Part shown: positions 1-57,064 of the stretch, piece by piece
Numbering within the stretch: the first letter of the stretch is position 1
How the letters are laid out: each line of letters opens with the position of its first letter
NCBI GenBank assembly: GCA_946811185.2
Contig: OX328096.1
Coordinates: 45,522,252 to 45,586,251, forward strand
DNA: 64,000 nucleotides
Reading direction: 5' to 3'
Source of the DNA: Hippopus hippopus
Lineage: Eukaryota > Mollusca > Bivalvia > Cardiida > Cardiidae
The notes under the pieces: generated by a model
What the model saw: only the letters and a program-made list of their open reading frames with translations
What the model was told of the DNA's origin: nothing
Databases searched by the model: none
Program-made: the position numbers and the translations under genes

Positions 1-242
1 ACCTATCCATGCTTTCCTGGAGTGTCTTTTACCAGTACTCCGCACAATTTTCTTTTCATGCCACTGGCTGCTTTCCCACATGACCATTGTCGAAACAATG
101 GTCAGCGGTGGGAGAAGAATGAATCCTGTCGCAATGACCATCATCAATCTTCAGAAAGAAATTGGCCAAGCCAGGGATCGAACCCACAACCCTCTGTTCT
201 CAAGTCCTGTACGCTACCGACTGAGCTACCAGGGCTCGGCCT
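1..242 (-). mobile_element. tRNA-derived SINE, tail cut by the window start
   Basis: The minus strand from 242 has a tRNA-like head with A box TAGCTCAGTCGG and B box GGTTCGATCCC at 163-241, followed by a body shared with copies at 7935-8184, 18398-18560 and 48389-48645 (common words CTTTCCTGG, ACCAGTACT, GCTGCTTT). The reading frames here are by-products of the SINE. Confidence 0.75.
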
Positions 243-244
243 TA

Positions 245-792
245 TTTAACAAGAGGGCCATTGGCCCTAAAGCATTCACCTGAGTAAAATCATCTACAGT
301 TGATAAAGCTAAAGAGATCCTTGGCTAACTGACCTACTTTTTGACCCGACATAACCTGATTTTGAACTTGTCCTAGATATCATCAAGACAAACATCTGAT
401 GTGGTTTCATGAGTATCAGGCTCAAAATATGGCCTCTAGAGTGCATACAAGGTTTTTCTTAGATCTGGCTAAGTGACCTACTTTTTGACCCAACATGACC
501 CAATTTTGAACTTGTCCTAAATACTATCAAGACAAACATCTGACGTAGTTTCATGAGTATCAGGCTGAAAACGTGGCCTCTACTTTCTGACCCGACATGA
601 CCCAATTTTGAACATGTCCCAGATTTTTTCAAGACAAACATTTTGACTAAGTTTCAAGAGTATCTGACAGAAAATGTAGCCTCTAGAGTGCACACAAGGT
701 AAATGTTGACGCCCGGACAATGCACAACGTACACCAGACACAGCATGATCACAAAATGACATCTTGAGCACTTGCTCAAGTGAGCTAAAAAT
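245..792 (-). repeat. Long interspersed repeat with ~140 bp internal units (CTCAGGTGAGC family)
   Basis: Reverse copy of the family seen best at 60351-61351. It starts AACAAGAGGGCCATTGGCCC and ends GAGCACTTGCTCAAGTGAGC, with internal units repeating GTGACCTACTTTTTGACCC and CTCTAGAGTGC. It directly abuts the SINE head on its left. Confidence 0.7.
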
Positions 793-905
793 CATGGAAA
801 GTAAGGAGCTGTTGTTTGTGACAAGCAATTGCTCCTTTATCTACAAGCCTTTAAAAATCTGAATGATGCAATGACACAGAATTACTGAATTTTTATGATA
901 AATGG

Positions 906-1140
906 TTTACCCTTTACCACACGATCCCAAGTTTTCAGAACCTGAGAAAAAAGCCTTTTGAAAACATTGTGGGAAAAAGAGAAAATGCTGGTAAGAAGCA
1001 TTTTCTCATTCTTCCATAACATTTTCTACCCTTTCAAAAACAAATTACATCATTTGAGTCACATTTAATTTGTGGTCTGCAAAAGCTTTCAATTTGGACT
1101 AGCCTAAAATTTTGTTCCATCATAGAGGGTTATCAGTTAA
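906..1140 (+). mobile_element. M1 MITE copy (TTAA-ended, central hairpin)
   Basis: Carries the family markers: CCCTTTACCACACGATCCC at the left, the central inverted repeat around GAGAAAATGCTGGTAAGAAGC at 980-1000, ATTTAATTTGTGGTCTGC and a TTAA right end. Diverged from consensus. See the family note in the findings. Confidence 0.6.
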
Positions 1141-1239
1141 AGGCATTTTCAGACAACACATTAAACTAGAACTTCTTTTTCTACAAAAAAACAGATGTCT
1201 CCCCCCTTTTTGGTGTTAGAAGGATCGATATGTCACCAA

Positions 1240-1705
1240 GGCAATTTCTAACTGAAATAATGGTCATTTTTCTCCAACGGTTTTCGAGTTACAGAGCGGA
1301 CACGAAATTGTACGTAAAATGAGTAAGGAAAATAATCAAAGGGAAATAACTCAAAAAATATACAAGCCAGAGTTATGGTTCTTGTGCATGACACTTCGTC
1401 TCATGGTGCTTTACAAATGTGTGAAGTTTTATCAAAATATCTTAAAAGGTTTTCGAGTTATAGAGCAGACACGATTTGTGACGGACAGACAGACTCACGG
1501 GGAAAAACAATGTCTTCCAACCCTGACGGGGGGGGGGGAAGGAGACGTAATTTGGCTAAGATAATAACATTTGTCTCCGAAAAGATAGAAAGCTTTGTGG
1601 AAAAAGAAGATAATACTGGTTAACCAGCATTTTTTCCACTATGTTTCAGCAGGCTCCTTACCCAGGGTCATTAAAACCAGGATTGTTTGGTAAAGGGAAA
1701 AAGTC
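1240..1705 (+). repeat. Composite repeat: GGACAGACAGAC element followed by half an M1 MITE
   Basis: 1240-1540 contains two copies of GGTTTTCGAGTTA and a GACGGACAGACAGAC end, with a run of ten G at about 1530. 1560-1705 is the right half of an M1 MITE (hairpin ATACTGGTTAACCAGCAT, then GTTTGGTAAAGGG). The left half of that MITE is missing. Confidence 0.5.
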
Positions 1706-2421
1706 ACACAGTACAGATGTGTCAACATACAACCACATGTTGTGATGAAAGGTTTATATAACCTACCGTATATCTTGGCAATGTTAATAAGGAAATACAT
1801 AAATACAACTCCCATACACCATACATGTTGAATACTGCTTATTTCAAACCATTTCTGACCAGATAATCATGAGATCAAACAAAGAGTAAAACATTTCTGG
1901 GCCATTTATGTTGAACAAGTTCTCTGTCTTTCTGGAAATCAACATATATAACATTTGAAGTTCAGAAGGGCTTTTGCTTTGATGTAGATCAAGATTAGAC
2001 TGAAGAGAACATGGGGTCAAATCTTGAATCCATTATTTTCCTCATTATGTGACACATTCTGGCCGAAACAGTTCTGAATTTCCAGTAATTGGACTTTTTC
2101 CAGCCTTAGACTTGTTCTTTTCATGTATCTAGAGTCCTAATGACTTTTAGCAAAACCTGAATGGTAAAGAGTATGTTTCACTTGAAAAAACGTTGCTAAC
2201 TCTGATAAAATCAAATTCAGTCAATTATTCAGTTTAATCCGTTCCCAAACAACTCATGAGTTTTAACCACCCTAAGAAAGACAGCCTTTAAAAATATTGT
2301 TGGAAAAGGAGAAAATGCAGGTAACCAGCATCTTCTCCTTTTCCAACAATGTTTTCTTACCTTATTAATAAATTCCAGCATCTGAACCACATCAATTTGT
2401 TCTTCTGCATGTACTTTATTA

Positions 2422-2565
2422 GTTGTACGGTCAAGTGGCAGGGGACTTGGAAACTTGTTCACGGCTGTGGTGAATCATGTCGGCCCAAGCCGAAGGCGAG
2501 GTGGCAACATGATTCACCACAGCCGTGAACAAGTTTCCAAGTCCCCTGCCACCTGACCGTACAAC
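2422..2565. repeat. Near-perfect 59 bp inverted repeat with 26 bp loop
   Basis: Arms 2422-2480 and 2507-2565 match at 58 of 59 positions (single A/G difference near 2434). Loop begins CGGCCCAAGCCGAAGG. High GC relative to surroundings. It is able to form a very stable hairpin. Confidence 0.85.
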
Positions 2566-2566
2566 A

Positions 2567-2936
2567 AATTTATTATACTGCAAAGTTTTACCATTCCAAC
2601 GTTTGTTAAGCGAATTTCACCTGTTTTTTGGTTTAAAAAATTGAGTACGCTGACGAAGTAGAATTTCCCTTCTGAGTGCCCCAATTCAATGAAAACTGAC
2701 ATCACTGAAACCTTGGTAACACGTGCTAAAACGTTCAGCTTGGCGCATAATCTTGATGTTAATCTTGATCGACGCCGCCATTTTGGAGTTTGTGTTGATA
2801 AAGTAGTCATGTATACGGGTCTCCCGAAAGGGAAACTGCTTTTACGTTGGTTTTGCCAGTGTACATGATATATATGTTCTGGGCATATTATCCAATCAGA
2901 TCACGAGAAATTTCTTTGCAGTATAATAATATATTT
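2567..2936. mobile_element. Short TIR element with TTATACTGCAAAG ends
   Basis: TATTATACTGCAAAG at 2571-2585 is inverted at 2914-2928 (CTTTGCAGTATAATA). The interior includes GCCGCCATTTTGG. No coding potential. It could be one end-to-end insertion together with the palindrome on its left. Confidence 0.55.
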
Positions 2937-3504
2937 TGGACAAGTCTAGAACTTCGTCATTTGGTAAAGGATTAATCAGTAAACATACAAACATGACTTT
3001 TTGAACCCCTACACTAGACAGTACTTTGGGATGAGGAGCAATTGTGTGCTACAAGCAACTGCTTCTTTTTCTACAATATTTTCCATACCATTCTACATTA
3101 AGATTTTTTCCAGTCTTGCTTCTGTCACTACTGTTCATAACCAAAATTTCCATACATAGCATTATTTCATTGGGTCCATTAATACCTGTACCAATTTCAG
3201 ATTAATCAAATCTTTTTACAAATGACACATTTGAAAGAATGGACAACATTTTTCAACAGCATGAAAAATATTGATGGAAAGATAGCAATCCCTTGTCACA
3301 AGCAATTACCCATTTTAGCACAAATTTTCCAAAGCTATCATTTGCGCGGGTGTAAAAGATTATACTGGGTGAAGTGGTGTACATTTACACATAATATATT
3401 GAGACTAAGTAAGTTCCTCAATTGCAGAACAACCTCTTTGGATACACATCCTCAACCAATACTGAATTGTGGAACAAATGTGTTTAAACACTTAAAATGA
3501 AATG

Positions 3505-3650
3505 ATGAAATTTGTCTGTGAAAGAGTAGAAAATATTGTGGGAAAGTGAGAAAATGCTGGCAACCATCATTTTCTTCTTTTCCCACAATGTTTTCAAAAG
3601 CTGTATTCCATAGGGTTCTTTAAACTCCAGCATGTTTGGTTAAGAGTTAA
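3505..3650 (+). mobile_element. M1 MITE fragment
   Basis: Retains the hairpin (GAGAAAATGCTGGCAACC near 3549) and the right end TGTTTGGTTAAGAGTTAA. The left third is missing or unrecognisable. Confidence 0.55.
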
Positions 3651-3869
3651 ATGTTTCGAAAGAATATGAAGACAAAACTTAAGAAATTGATACTCTGATG
3701 TACATTAAATCTAGGAAACTTAGTCAAAATGTAGAATTTGCTTATTCTGAGCAAGTAATTCATCATTCACAATGTTTTAAAAAAACTTTTCATTGCACAG
3801 ACTTCAAAATAACTCTAGTATAAAGGTAAAAGTTAAACTCATAGGTTGCCATCACAACTTGTTTCAGTG

Positions 3870-3935
3870 GATGTCTAGAATAAGATCAGACTGCACAGAG
3901 TGTACTGTCTGATCTTGAACCGAAACTGCACAATA
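3870..3935. repeat. M2-type hairpin
   Basis: AAGATCAGACTGCACAGAGT followed by an inverted copy TGTCTGATCTTG; same core as the complete M2 elements at 44164, 48803 and 62575. Confidence 0.5.
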
Positions 3936-4227
3936 TTTAGTGGAATGATCTAATGAATTGCAGCATTTGAGTCTTAACAGCCATGTTATAAAGAAAACTA
4001 TGTCACTTATATGGCTATCTAGGGGTTAATTCCAACTCGGTAAATAACACTTGCTTATTCTTAGGTAAGTTACCTTCCCAAAACGATATCTGCCCCAACA
4101 TCACAGCATTGCTCTTTTCTACTATCCACAAGTATCCTTTATTCAGGACAGCTCAAGAAACAAGTGAGATTTCATAAAAAATCTGATGTTAACATTAAAT
4201 AGAGCAGTGTGACCTAGGTACTACACT

Positions 4228-4378
4228 GCGCAACAATGTAACCAGCATTTTCTCCTTTTTCTGGCCTTTTCAGGACAAAAACCATCATTTGAGCCACACT
4301 GAACTTAATGTCAGCAAATTCTTTTCTTTTGGACCAGTCTAAAATTCCGTCATCTGATAAAGAGTTAATATATTACCA
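4228..4378 (+). mobile_element. M1 MITE right half
   Basis: AACCAGCATTTTCTCCTTTT, CATCATTTGAGCCACA, GGACCAGTCTAAAATT and AAAGAGTTAA in family order; the left half is absent. Confidence 0.6.
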
Positions 4379-5074
4379 CCTACAGACGAATACTTTCATG
4401 TCACAGACAGCTGTCAAAATATAGGAGAAATTGCTCATCACAAGCAATTTCTTTTACCATGACGTTTTCACTTGTATTAAGTTTACACAGTTCAATATCT
4501 ATACCTAACGAGGATCTTTTCTTTGTCACCTGCTGCATATTCGTTTTAATGTGTGACTGAGTTACATATTTTTTTTTAAATGAGTTTCAATAAATCTATA
4601 ATTACCTTAGATATCAGAGCTAATGAATTTCTTTCACACATACACATTAAAGTCTGTCCTCACATGACAAAAAAGACAAATGAGATTCAGTTTCCTTGTA
4701 ACAAAAATTATCCCAACACATTCTTACCACAAATACCTTACACACCTAACATCACTAAATCACATTATCTAAACCTTTACTCCACAATTTTGAACTTTTT
4801 TGGTCAATTTAAGTTTTGAAATCAACCTTTAATTTGCTGAATAAACCAAACAGACACTTTCAGTCTAAAAATAAGACCCAAATAATTTTAAGCTTGCATT
4901 TGCAAATTGTGTCTCAAAAAAGCAGACAGTATAGATCAAAGATCTGACAATGTTTTGTACAGCCTGACCTTAATCTACACTGGCAGCAAAGGCAACTATA
5001 GAAGAAAATATTGTTTGGATAGAAATTCATCTACATAACATAAAACTAGAAGTGATACACACTCTGTAACGAAC

Positions 5075-5535
5075 TTTTAACTTTTTAGCAGACGACAAAA
5101 TATTAGACTGGTACAAATTAAAAGCATTTGTAGACAAAGAATCGAATGTTACAAAAATATGAAATATGTCTTTGGAAGAGTAGGAAATATAGGAAAAGGG
5201 AAAAATGTTGGTTACCAGTATTTTCTACCTTTCACACCATGTTTTCAAAAGTCCTTTTCCTTGGGGTCATTAAAACTAAAGTGGTAAAGTGTTAACTCTT
5301 TACTAAACAATAACATGTTTTGAAACGAAGGTAAATTAGGCTCTTTTGAATATTGTGAGAAGGGGAAAAATGCTTTTAACCAGACTTTTTTCTTTTAACT
5401 CAAAGTACGTTTTTCCACCCTTTGAAAGAGAAACCCGATCAACTGAGCCACATCTAATTTGTCATCTGCAAATGCTATCAATATTAACAATTTTGAAAAC
5501 TTGTCACATATTGGTTTAAACAATGTTTTATCAAA
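5075..5535 (-). mobile_element. Two adjacent decayed M1 MITE copies
   Basis: 5075-5295 has AGACTGGTACAAATTAAAAG, the hairpin AAAAATGTTGGTTACCAGTA and GTGGTAAAGTGTTAA. 5335-5535 has TTGAATATTGTGAGAAGGGG and the complementary right part. An M1-related remnant also occurs at 5640-5780. This region gives the 137-codon frame at 5395-5808, which is repeat-derived. Confidence 0.5.
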
Positions 5536-5809
5536 ACAAGTAAATCTTTTGAATGAGGAAAATATGAGAAATAATGCAATAGAAGTTTTGTTTGCTCTCA
5601 TAAAGAGAATCAGAAGTGATGCCTTCAGATAATAGGTCCTTAGCAAATTACGAAGTTGCAGACTGGTCCAACTTAAAGCATTCTTAGACAACAAAGTTGC
5701 ACCTATGATGAAACCTGTCTTTAAAATGGAAGAAATTTTGTGGGTAATGGTGAAATAGGTTACAGCACTTTCTGTACAGCAATGTCCAGTAAAGGGTGTA
5801 GAATACACA

Positions 5810-6799
5810 AGATATCAATATATTCGTTCTATGTCTTGTTACAAATATTATTCAACAAATGATAAACTTGAAGGTTTAGGTACAATAAATCATAGGCACA
5901 GAAATGGATGTGCTTCTCATATTCAAATATAAAGTCAACATGGAGCAAATAGCCTTAACAAATAAAAGAAACAAACAGAAACGTCTATCTTTTCGATTGT
6001 CACACAACATACCTGTACTATGCCAGACTTATTGTATAGTTTCATGATCAGCTACTTTGTACTAGAATAGAATAACCTTTTACATTCTACCATTGTTTTA
6101 GATTTACTTGCCTACATTAAATTATGTATCAAGATTGGTTAAAAAGAGCTGGTAAAACAGATCATTTGCAACTATTTCTATTTAGGGAAAAGGCTTCTCT
6201 CACTGAGGATATAACTCAATTCTCATTCAATATTTCAGTGCTCAAAAAAATGGAGCCCACTGTCATCTTGCTGTCAAGATATTTGGAATAAGCTACTAGC
6301 AAGAAAAAAAAAATTCAATTTTTACCTGTGATTTGTTTAAAAAGTTCCTGCAAAAAATACGACTTAATGCCCTTGTAGTTAGTGCAGTCAAAAATCATTC
6401 ATGGAAAAAGGGGCATTGCTAGTAACAAGCAAAGATTGCTCCTACCCCAACACGTTTACTTTTTTTTTATTAAAAAGCAATGTTTCCTGTCCTTCAAATG
6501 TTTCTCCTTTGCAATACTACTAGCGGAAGTGTCAATTAGCCTGAGCAGAGTGTGATAACTTCAAGAAAGAAAGCCTTTCGATGATAAAAATCACAGTTTT
6601 AAAGACGAGCAAACATGATTTGTTTGTGGACCGCAATAAAATACCAATGACAGCAATATTCGGCAATCACTTTCTGATATGAAAGTAGGTAGATCACCAT
6701 ATCTCTCTCTCCCTGCCGACACTGTAATGTTCTTGTGACCAATGACACTGGTAAGAAAGGTTCTCTTGTGACACATGGAGTGCCAGGTAAAATCTCTAG
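5810..6799. other. CNOT3 3' flank / probable 3' UTR
   Basis: A/T-rich sequence with no gene. A short diverged hairpin (GGGGCATTGCTAGTAACAAG near 6411) belongs to the second M1 centre type. The extent of the UTR cannot be set. Confidence 0.4.
6466..6471 (-). promoter_or_regulatory. Possible CNOT3 polyadenylation signal
   Basis: AATAAA on the minus strand about 330 bp past the CNOT3 stop. It is in an A/T-rich run, so it may be chance; other candidate hexamers could lie further down. Confidence 0.3.
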
Positions 6800-51629
<44,830 letters not shown>

Positions 51630-52929
51630 TGCTATGAATATTTATAGATAGGTGACAGACACATGCTAGGAGAGCCCATTAAAGCTCGTGTGAAAGACTG
51701 GAGTGGGTAATGTAATTGGGAAATCCAGCAACGTATATTTCTATCACTTCAAGATGGCTGCCAGGACCGCATAACTTTGATAGTGTTTTCACTGAAAAAA
51801 GTAGTTCTACAAATATCGATAATATTTTGTTTTTTAAACTCAAAGCTACAGGATAAAGTCGAACCCACTGAAACACTGCAAGTTAACTCCACTGTGTTTC
51901 TTCTATCAAACAGACTTGCCACTTCATATGTATTAGAAAAAAAATTATTGTAACTGTATAAAAATATACGCAACTAAATTTGGAGAGTCGCCGGAAATGG
52001 ATATCGGGAAAATTTGTTGTTTACGCATGTTTCCAGAAGAAATGGTTTGACAGTTTATTCTGTTGGAGAAAACTGAGGTATTTGCATTATCTGCAAATCT
52101 TAAGATAATTATCAAGATTGTTAAAACATTCTATTGCAAAGAATTAATTCATTTACGAATTTGCTTCGTGGATCATCGAACGGATAGCTAGATTGGCGTC
52201 AGCCAAAAATTTTTAGTAGATCTAGCCAAAATTTTTGTCTGTCAAAACTCATCAATGAACCTGATCACAGTGACTTGGTCTTTGATTGTGGCATTTCCTT
52301 AGTATCTCATGACATTGAGTCATGTATGATCAATATATAGCTAGATCTATAGTATTGTAACGCTGATATAATTTTCAAATCTCAGTTTTTTAAATATTTC
52401 TGAGTAGAGAGCCAAGTATTAAAAACTCAAAAAGTCAGCAACAAATTCCTAAGGCTGTGCTTGTAGGTGGATGAATGATTTAAAGTTCCATGAATTTAAC
52501 AGTATGTGTGTTTTAATTTCTCTATTTCTCATGTGACAAAATTATACATCTAGCATTCATTAGTTTTAACAAAAAATGTTTCACAATGAAAGAATCTAAT
52601 GAGGCCCCATAAAGCTTAAAAAGTCAAGTATTTCAGGAAAAGACAGCAATGATGCTGTCAAATTTACTTGATAAACAAAAGTAAAAACAACTGGAATAAT
52701 AAGTTCAGCACTTGTGATTGCTCATGTGTTCTATTTCAAGAACAAGCCTACCTGGTAACTGGCCTAGGGAGACTTTGTCGGATAGTTACTGGAGATGCAA
52801 GGGTTATCAGCATAGGATACCTTTATGATAAGCAAGTTGACATATGCTGATTTCACAGTTTAGGAAGTGTTCAATATACAACACTGATAAGAATTTCATG
52901 GTCATTGATTTTATCTTACCACATTTTCT

Positions 52930-53345
52930 AGAATTGCAAATATTGGCTCTATTAGTGTTTTCAGTCGCCAGCTGTAAGATTTAATCACCAATAGCAATTT
53001 TGGCAATCAGTAACGCCAACCTAGGATAGGCATAGCAGCAATCTTCTGAATTAGAACTGTACTGTAGCCAATTGTTTATGTCCATGAATGTGACTTCTTG
53101 CAAACATGGGTCAACTGCAAATTCAGCACTGATAGAAAAGATATGAGGCATAATGTTGGGAACTACCCACGTTGGATCTTGCTTTGGGGATAACACAAGA
53201 AATGTACGGAATGAATGGTGAACAGTGTTCCCACTTGCATATTTTCTTGGGAGTGCATGCACTCCCAGGTTAAAATTTTGGGGGTGGAAGATACATTTCG
53301 AGAGTCCACTCAATAATGATGCATTTACAACCAAAATAAATTGCC
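52930..53345 (-). repeat. Diverged interspersed repeat, inverted partner at 55740-56030
   Basis: The minus strand has CATTCATTCCGTACATTTCT, GATCCAACGTGGGTAGTTCC and CATTATGCC; the partner has the same words in order on the plus strand. The 117-codon frame here and the 82-codon frame in the partner share HSF, LL/FL, W..P.IMP, which reflects the shared DNA. Confidence 0.45.
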
Positions 53346-53952
53346 ATGATTGAACCGTTTTCCAAGATTAAGGCATCCTAGAATCTGCCAGTTTTAGAGT
53401 TTCTAAGGAAGAAAAATAAGGGTTTGAGATATTGAAAGCATGTTTGATGAGTCTTCTTCTACTGTTTTCTGCTGTTGAAAACAATATAGGTAAAAAGTTG
53501 CTTGCAACCAGGTTTAGCTGGACAACTTTTGACCCAATGGCTGGTATCATTTTCAGTTTCCTGATCAGTTTCAGACCCTGATTGTTTTTTCAAAACCAAA
53601 TGTTTCCCTGACATCTTTCTGGGTACATGCATGCAGAGGACACAATTAGGTAAATGTTGGCATTTAACTGGTAGCCTGTTATCAACTTTTCTATCAGCAT
53701 CTTTTGGACAGTCACTGGAGCTGTAATGGGTACAAGTTTACATTGATGAAGGCCCATCTGTTTACATCATAATGTAGTATGAGCTGTTGTTACTGATCTG
53801 TTTTCCCAAGTAAGTTGAACCAATCACAAGACATGCTTCAACAGTAATTCAAATGGTGTGTGAGTTTATTAATCCTTGTCAAAGTAGCTAATATTAACAA
53901 CTGTGTATTTATTCACATTTTCTATTGGCAATTACTCAAATATGTTAACCTA

Positions 53953-55724
53953 AGCTCCACAGGCAAAAAAGCCGGCGAGCTTATGTCATGGCCCTGTGTC
54001 CATCATGCGTCTGTCCGTCTGTGTATTAACTTTTATTTCAAACATCTCCATCTCTGAAACTACCCATCAAATTATGACCAAACTTCAAAAAAATTTTCCT
54101 GCTATGGTCCTGTTCAGAATGTCATGAAAAAATATGATTCCTGAAAAAAATCTGGTTGCCATAGCAACAAACCTGAAAATTTTTGAAAACCTTTTTGTCT
54201 GAAACCATAAGGCCTAAGGCTACCAAATTTGACATGTAGCTTCATCTAATGGACTTCTACAGCCAATCTTCAAGTCATAGCTTTAGGGTCAAAATTTACC
54301 CCACCCCGGGGGTCACAAGTTTTACATTGGCTTATATAGTGAAAAACTGGAAATTCCTCTTATTTCTAAGGCATAGGGCTACCAAATTTGACATGTAGCT
54401 TTATATAGTGGACCTCTACCAAGATTCTTCAAATTATAGCCCTTAGGTCGAAATTGGCCCAGCCCTGGGGATCGCAAGTTTTACATGGGCTTATATAGTC
54501 AAAACTTTGAAAATCTTCTTGCACCTAACCATAAAGCCTAGGGCTAGAGAAATTTTGAATGCAGCTTCATTTATGCACCTCTACCAAAAGTCTTAAAATT
54601 ATAGCCCTTGGGTCAAATTTGGTCCCAACCAGGCAGTCACAAAAAGCATAATTTTTACATTTGCTTATACATTAAAAACTCAAAAAATATACTTGTTCCT
54701 AACTTTAAGACTTAGGGCTACCAAGTTGCATGTAAATATTTATCTAGTTGACTTCTACTAGCATTGTTCAAATTATAGCCCTGGTGTCAAAATTGGCCCT
54801 GTCTCAAAAGTCACAAGTTTGAGGAAACTGTGAAAATTGTCTCGTTTATAAGCATACGGCCCAGACCTGTATTATTTTGTTTGTGGCTGTATGTTTTGGA
54901 GCTCTGCCAGGAGTTAAGTAATTATAGCTCTGTAGACAAAAAAGGCTTTGACCTGGGGTCACCAAGTGTGTAGCACCCATTGTGCACAATAGGCACATGG
55001 GTATTAAAAAAATCCATGATCAAAGTTGAAAATCACAGTATTATATACATGTTTTGATTTTTCTCTAGACCTTTGCGCCTTTTCAAACTAAATAGATGAG
55101 TTTTAAAATGATGCACTGATTGACTAGGGAATTTCTCCATGTTTTACAATAAATGGTGAGGTTTCATGTGACATGCTGTCGAGCAAATGTCATCACTGTG
55201 TGTATTTATAAAAATATGTTAACTTCGGCTACTTGTTACCTTTATTGACAAATTTTTGTCAAATCATGCAGAAATACGTATCCAGAAATTAACAGACATA
55301 AATAACTGATCGGTGCAAAAAAACGCAGAAACCCATGACACAACAAAATGTCTCTTTGACATCGTCCGATCAGAGTCACTTAAGACTGCATTTTTGGCTT
55401 TTTAATGACTTTAAGCGGTAAATTTACATAAATACTTTACTGTAACATATTTCTTTGCTGCAAATCATCAATATGGATTGCTTTACCTCTAGTTGGGAAC
55501 CATTATTGTTGTACCCTCTAATATGAAATCTTACCTCCAGATTTACAGCTCGGGGGTAAGTGTACCCTTGAAATTAAAAGGTACTGGGAACACTGGTTTT
55601 TATAGAGAAAGCTTTATAAGTCATCTTGTTCAAAACCATTTGGCCTAGAATTGCACTGTTTGGTATGTATGGTTGGTACTTACTAGCCAATGGAGCTATA
55701 CAGGGCCATCATGAACCTCTTGTT
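53953..55724 (-). repeat. AACAAGAGGGCC long repeat, copy with extra internal sequence
   Basis: Starts AGCTCCACAGGCAAAAAAGC, has GTCTGTCCGTCTGTG, then about six eroded 165 bp units (GGCCTAAGGCTACCAAATTT, TATAGTGAAAA) to ~54970. A 0.6 kb stretch without units follows, and the family right end (CCAATGGAGCTATACAGGGC then CATCATGAACCTCTTG) is at 55680-55724. Confidence 0.75.
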
Positions 55725-55739
55725 TTAGGTGTTCTGACA

Positions 55740-56030
55740 ATTTTAGATCTTCAGAACTTGTGCTTGCATGCACATTTCACTTCAGACTTTTGTGCATGAT
55801 AATTCATTTCAGTGCATGAATTATGCACATATGTATTTGAATAGGAACCCTGGTGAAAATGCAAGTCCTTGGTACTCATCTCTTCAACATTCATTCTTTA
55901 CACTTCTTGCATTATTCCAAAAAAAGATTGCCAAGCAAAATCCATGGTGGGGACTTCCCGCGATTATGCCAGAAATTATAAGTTGTAGATCTATACTGCC
56001 TGCATCTTTTATATGACAGGAAAATTTCCA
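55740..56030 (+). repeat. Diverged interspersed repeat, partner of 52930-53345
   Basis: CATTCATTCTTTACACTTCT, ATCCATGGTGGGGACTTCCC and GATTATGCCAG match the reverse complement of the 53 kb segment in order. Confidence 0.45.
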
Positions 56031-56258
56031 TACAGTAAGCATAATTGTATTGCTGTATGTTACTGAAATTACTGTATGACTTTCACTGATTTTCATAGGA
56101 TTTTAACTGATTTTAATAAATCAAACCATGGGAAGTGATGAAATGACCCAAAAGTGTAACAGGTGAGGAAGATATATAGGCTAAACAGGAAAAGGATGAA
56201 TGCCAAACTATCCCAGATTCCACAATAAAATGGACAGATACTGGTCAGACAATAGTTT

Positions 56259-56385
56259 TACCTAGTACAGATAACTGTCCCCGAAGGTAACTTACATTTT
56301 TGACTGGTTGCCTCTGGTATGGTGCACATTAAATGTCCAAAGATGAAAAAAATCACCGTAGCATCTCATTATTGAGACTGTATAG
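56259..56385 (-). mobile_element. Internally deleted relative of the 50591-51176 element
   Basis: The minus strand runs CAGTCTCAATAATGAGATGC, GGACATTTAATGTGCACC, then CAGAGGCAACCAGTCAAAA and GGGGACAGTTATCTGTACTA: the two ends of the 586 bp element with its middle missing. Confidence 0.7.
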
Positions 56386-56832
56386 GCTTACAGTGTAGGG
56401 TCAAATAAGTACAATGTCATGTATCTGTCCTATTCTCATATCTGCATGAACCTAACCAGTACTTTTGTGCTGTCAAGGGGACAAACAAGCCACAGGTTTC
56501 ATTTAGGCATATCAATAGATGGGGAAAGAGACAGGATTCATTTTTAATCAAGGAAAACTACATTTAACATATTTTTCATAGCTAACTTATCTTAAAATGT
56601 ATTTGATCACCAACAGAAATCAACCAGAAGCTTTCGCATTACTTTGTGAATCTTTTTTTTGTTATTTAGTTATACAGAAAAACAGAGTCATCCCAAATGC
56701 TGTCAAACAATGTCATGCAGGGGATATTCCTGAAGATCTCAGCCTCTATACTTACCACTGACGGATTTTCTCTGTCATGCCTTGAATTCCATTGTGCCCT
56801 AAAATAAGTAACGAAGGGGCATTAAAAATTAT

Positions 56833-57009
56833 TTAAACCTTTACCAAGCAGTGCCATGTTTTCACGAGCCTGGGGAAGAAGACTTTTAACATCAGTGTTG
56901 GAACAGGAGGCCACCATTTTCCATAATCAGGCCATATCTAATTTCTTATCTTGAAAAATTTTCAATATAGATAAGTCTAAACCTTTGCCATCTAGTAAAG
57001 CGGTGTTAT
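56833..57009 (+). mobile_element. M1 MITE, diverged, just upstream of the first CEP131 coding exon
   Basis: TTAAACCTTTACCAAGCAGT, GTTTTCACGAGCCTGGGGAA, then GATAAGTCTAAACCTTTGCC and TAGTAAAGCGGTG. The centre is lost. It ends 56 bp before the exon. Confidence 0.55.
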
Positions 57010-57064
57010 ACAGAACTGCTCAACAGTTTTGAATGAGACAGCACAATACATTTTATATTTACAG

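Larger units (their letters stand above)
2234..2975 (+). mobile_element. M1 MITE split by a 515 bp insertion
   Basis: MITE sequence runs 2234-2421 (TTAATCCGTTCCCAAACAAC, hairpin at 2300-2355) and resumes at 2938 with GGACAAGTCTAGAACTTCGT through GGTAAAGGATTAA at 2975. The interruption holds the long palindrome at 2422-2565 and a second TIR element at 2567-2936. Confidence 0.65.
51630..57064. other. Shared upstream region between CNOT3 and CEP131
   Basis: Head-to-head intergenic segment containing both 5' ends. AAGATGGCTGCC at 51752-51763 resembles a YY1 core element often found just downstream of animal transcription starts, so a start site near 51.7-52.0 kb is plausible. No exon can be assigned with confidence. 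From 51177 to about 52900 I see no repeat I recognise; further right are the 1.8 kb repeat at 53953-55724 and smaller elements. Confidence 0.45.

Noticed and set aside
5395..5808. 137-codon minus-strand gene downstream of CNOT3
   Set aside because: It covers decayed M1 MITE sequence; the translated sequence has no recognisable family.
52981..53334. 117-codon minus-strand gene upstream of CEP131
   Set aside because: Its sequence recurs in diverged, inverted form at 55.7-56.0 kb, so it is an interspersed repeat; no domain recognised.
53223..55597. One 2.4 kb hAT element between CAGTGTTCCCA and TGGGAACACTG
   Set aside because: The two 11 bp ends are inverted, but flanking 8-mers do not match and the span contains most of the long repeat at 53953-55724; the pairing may be coincidental.
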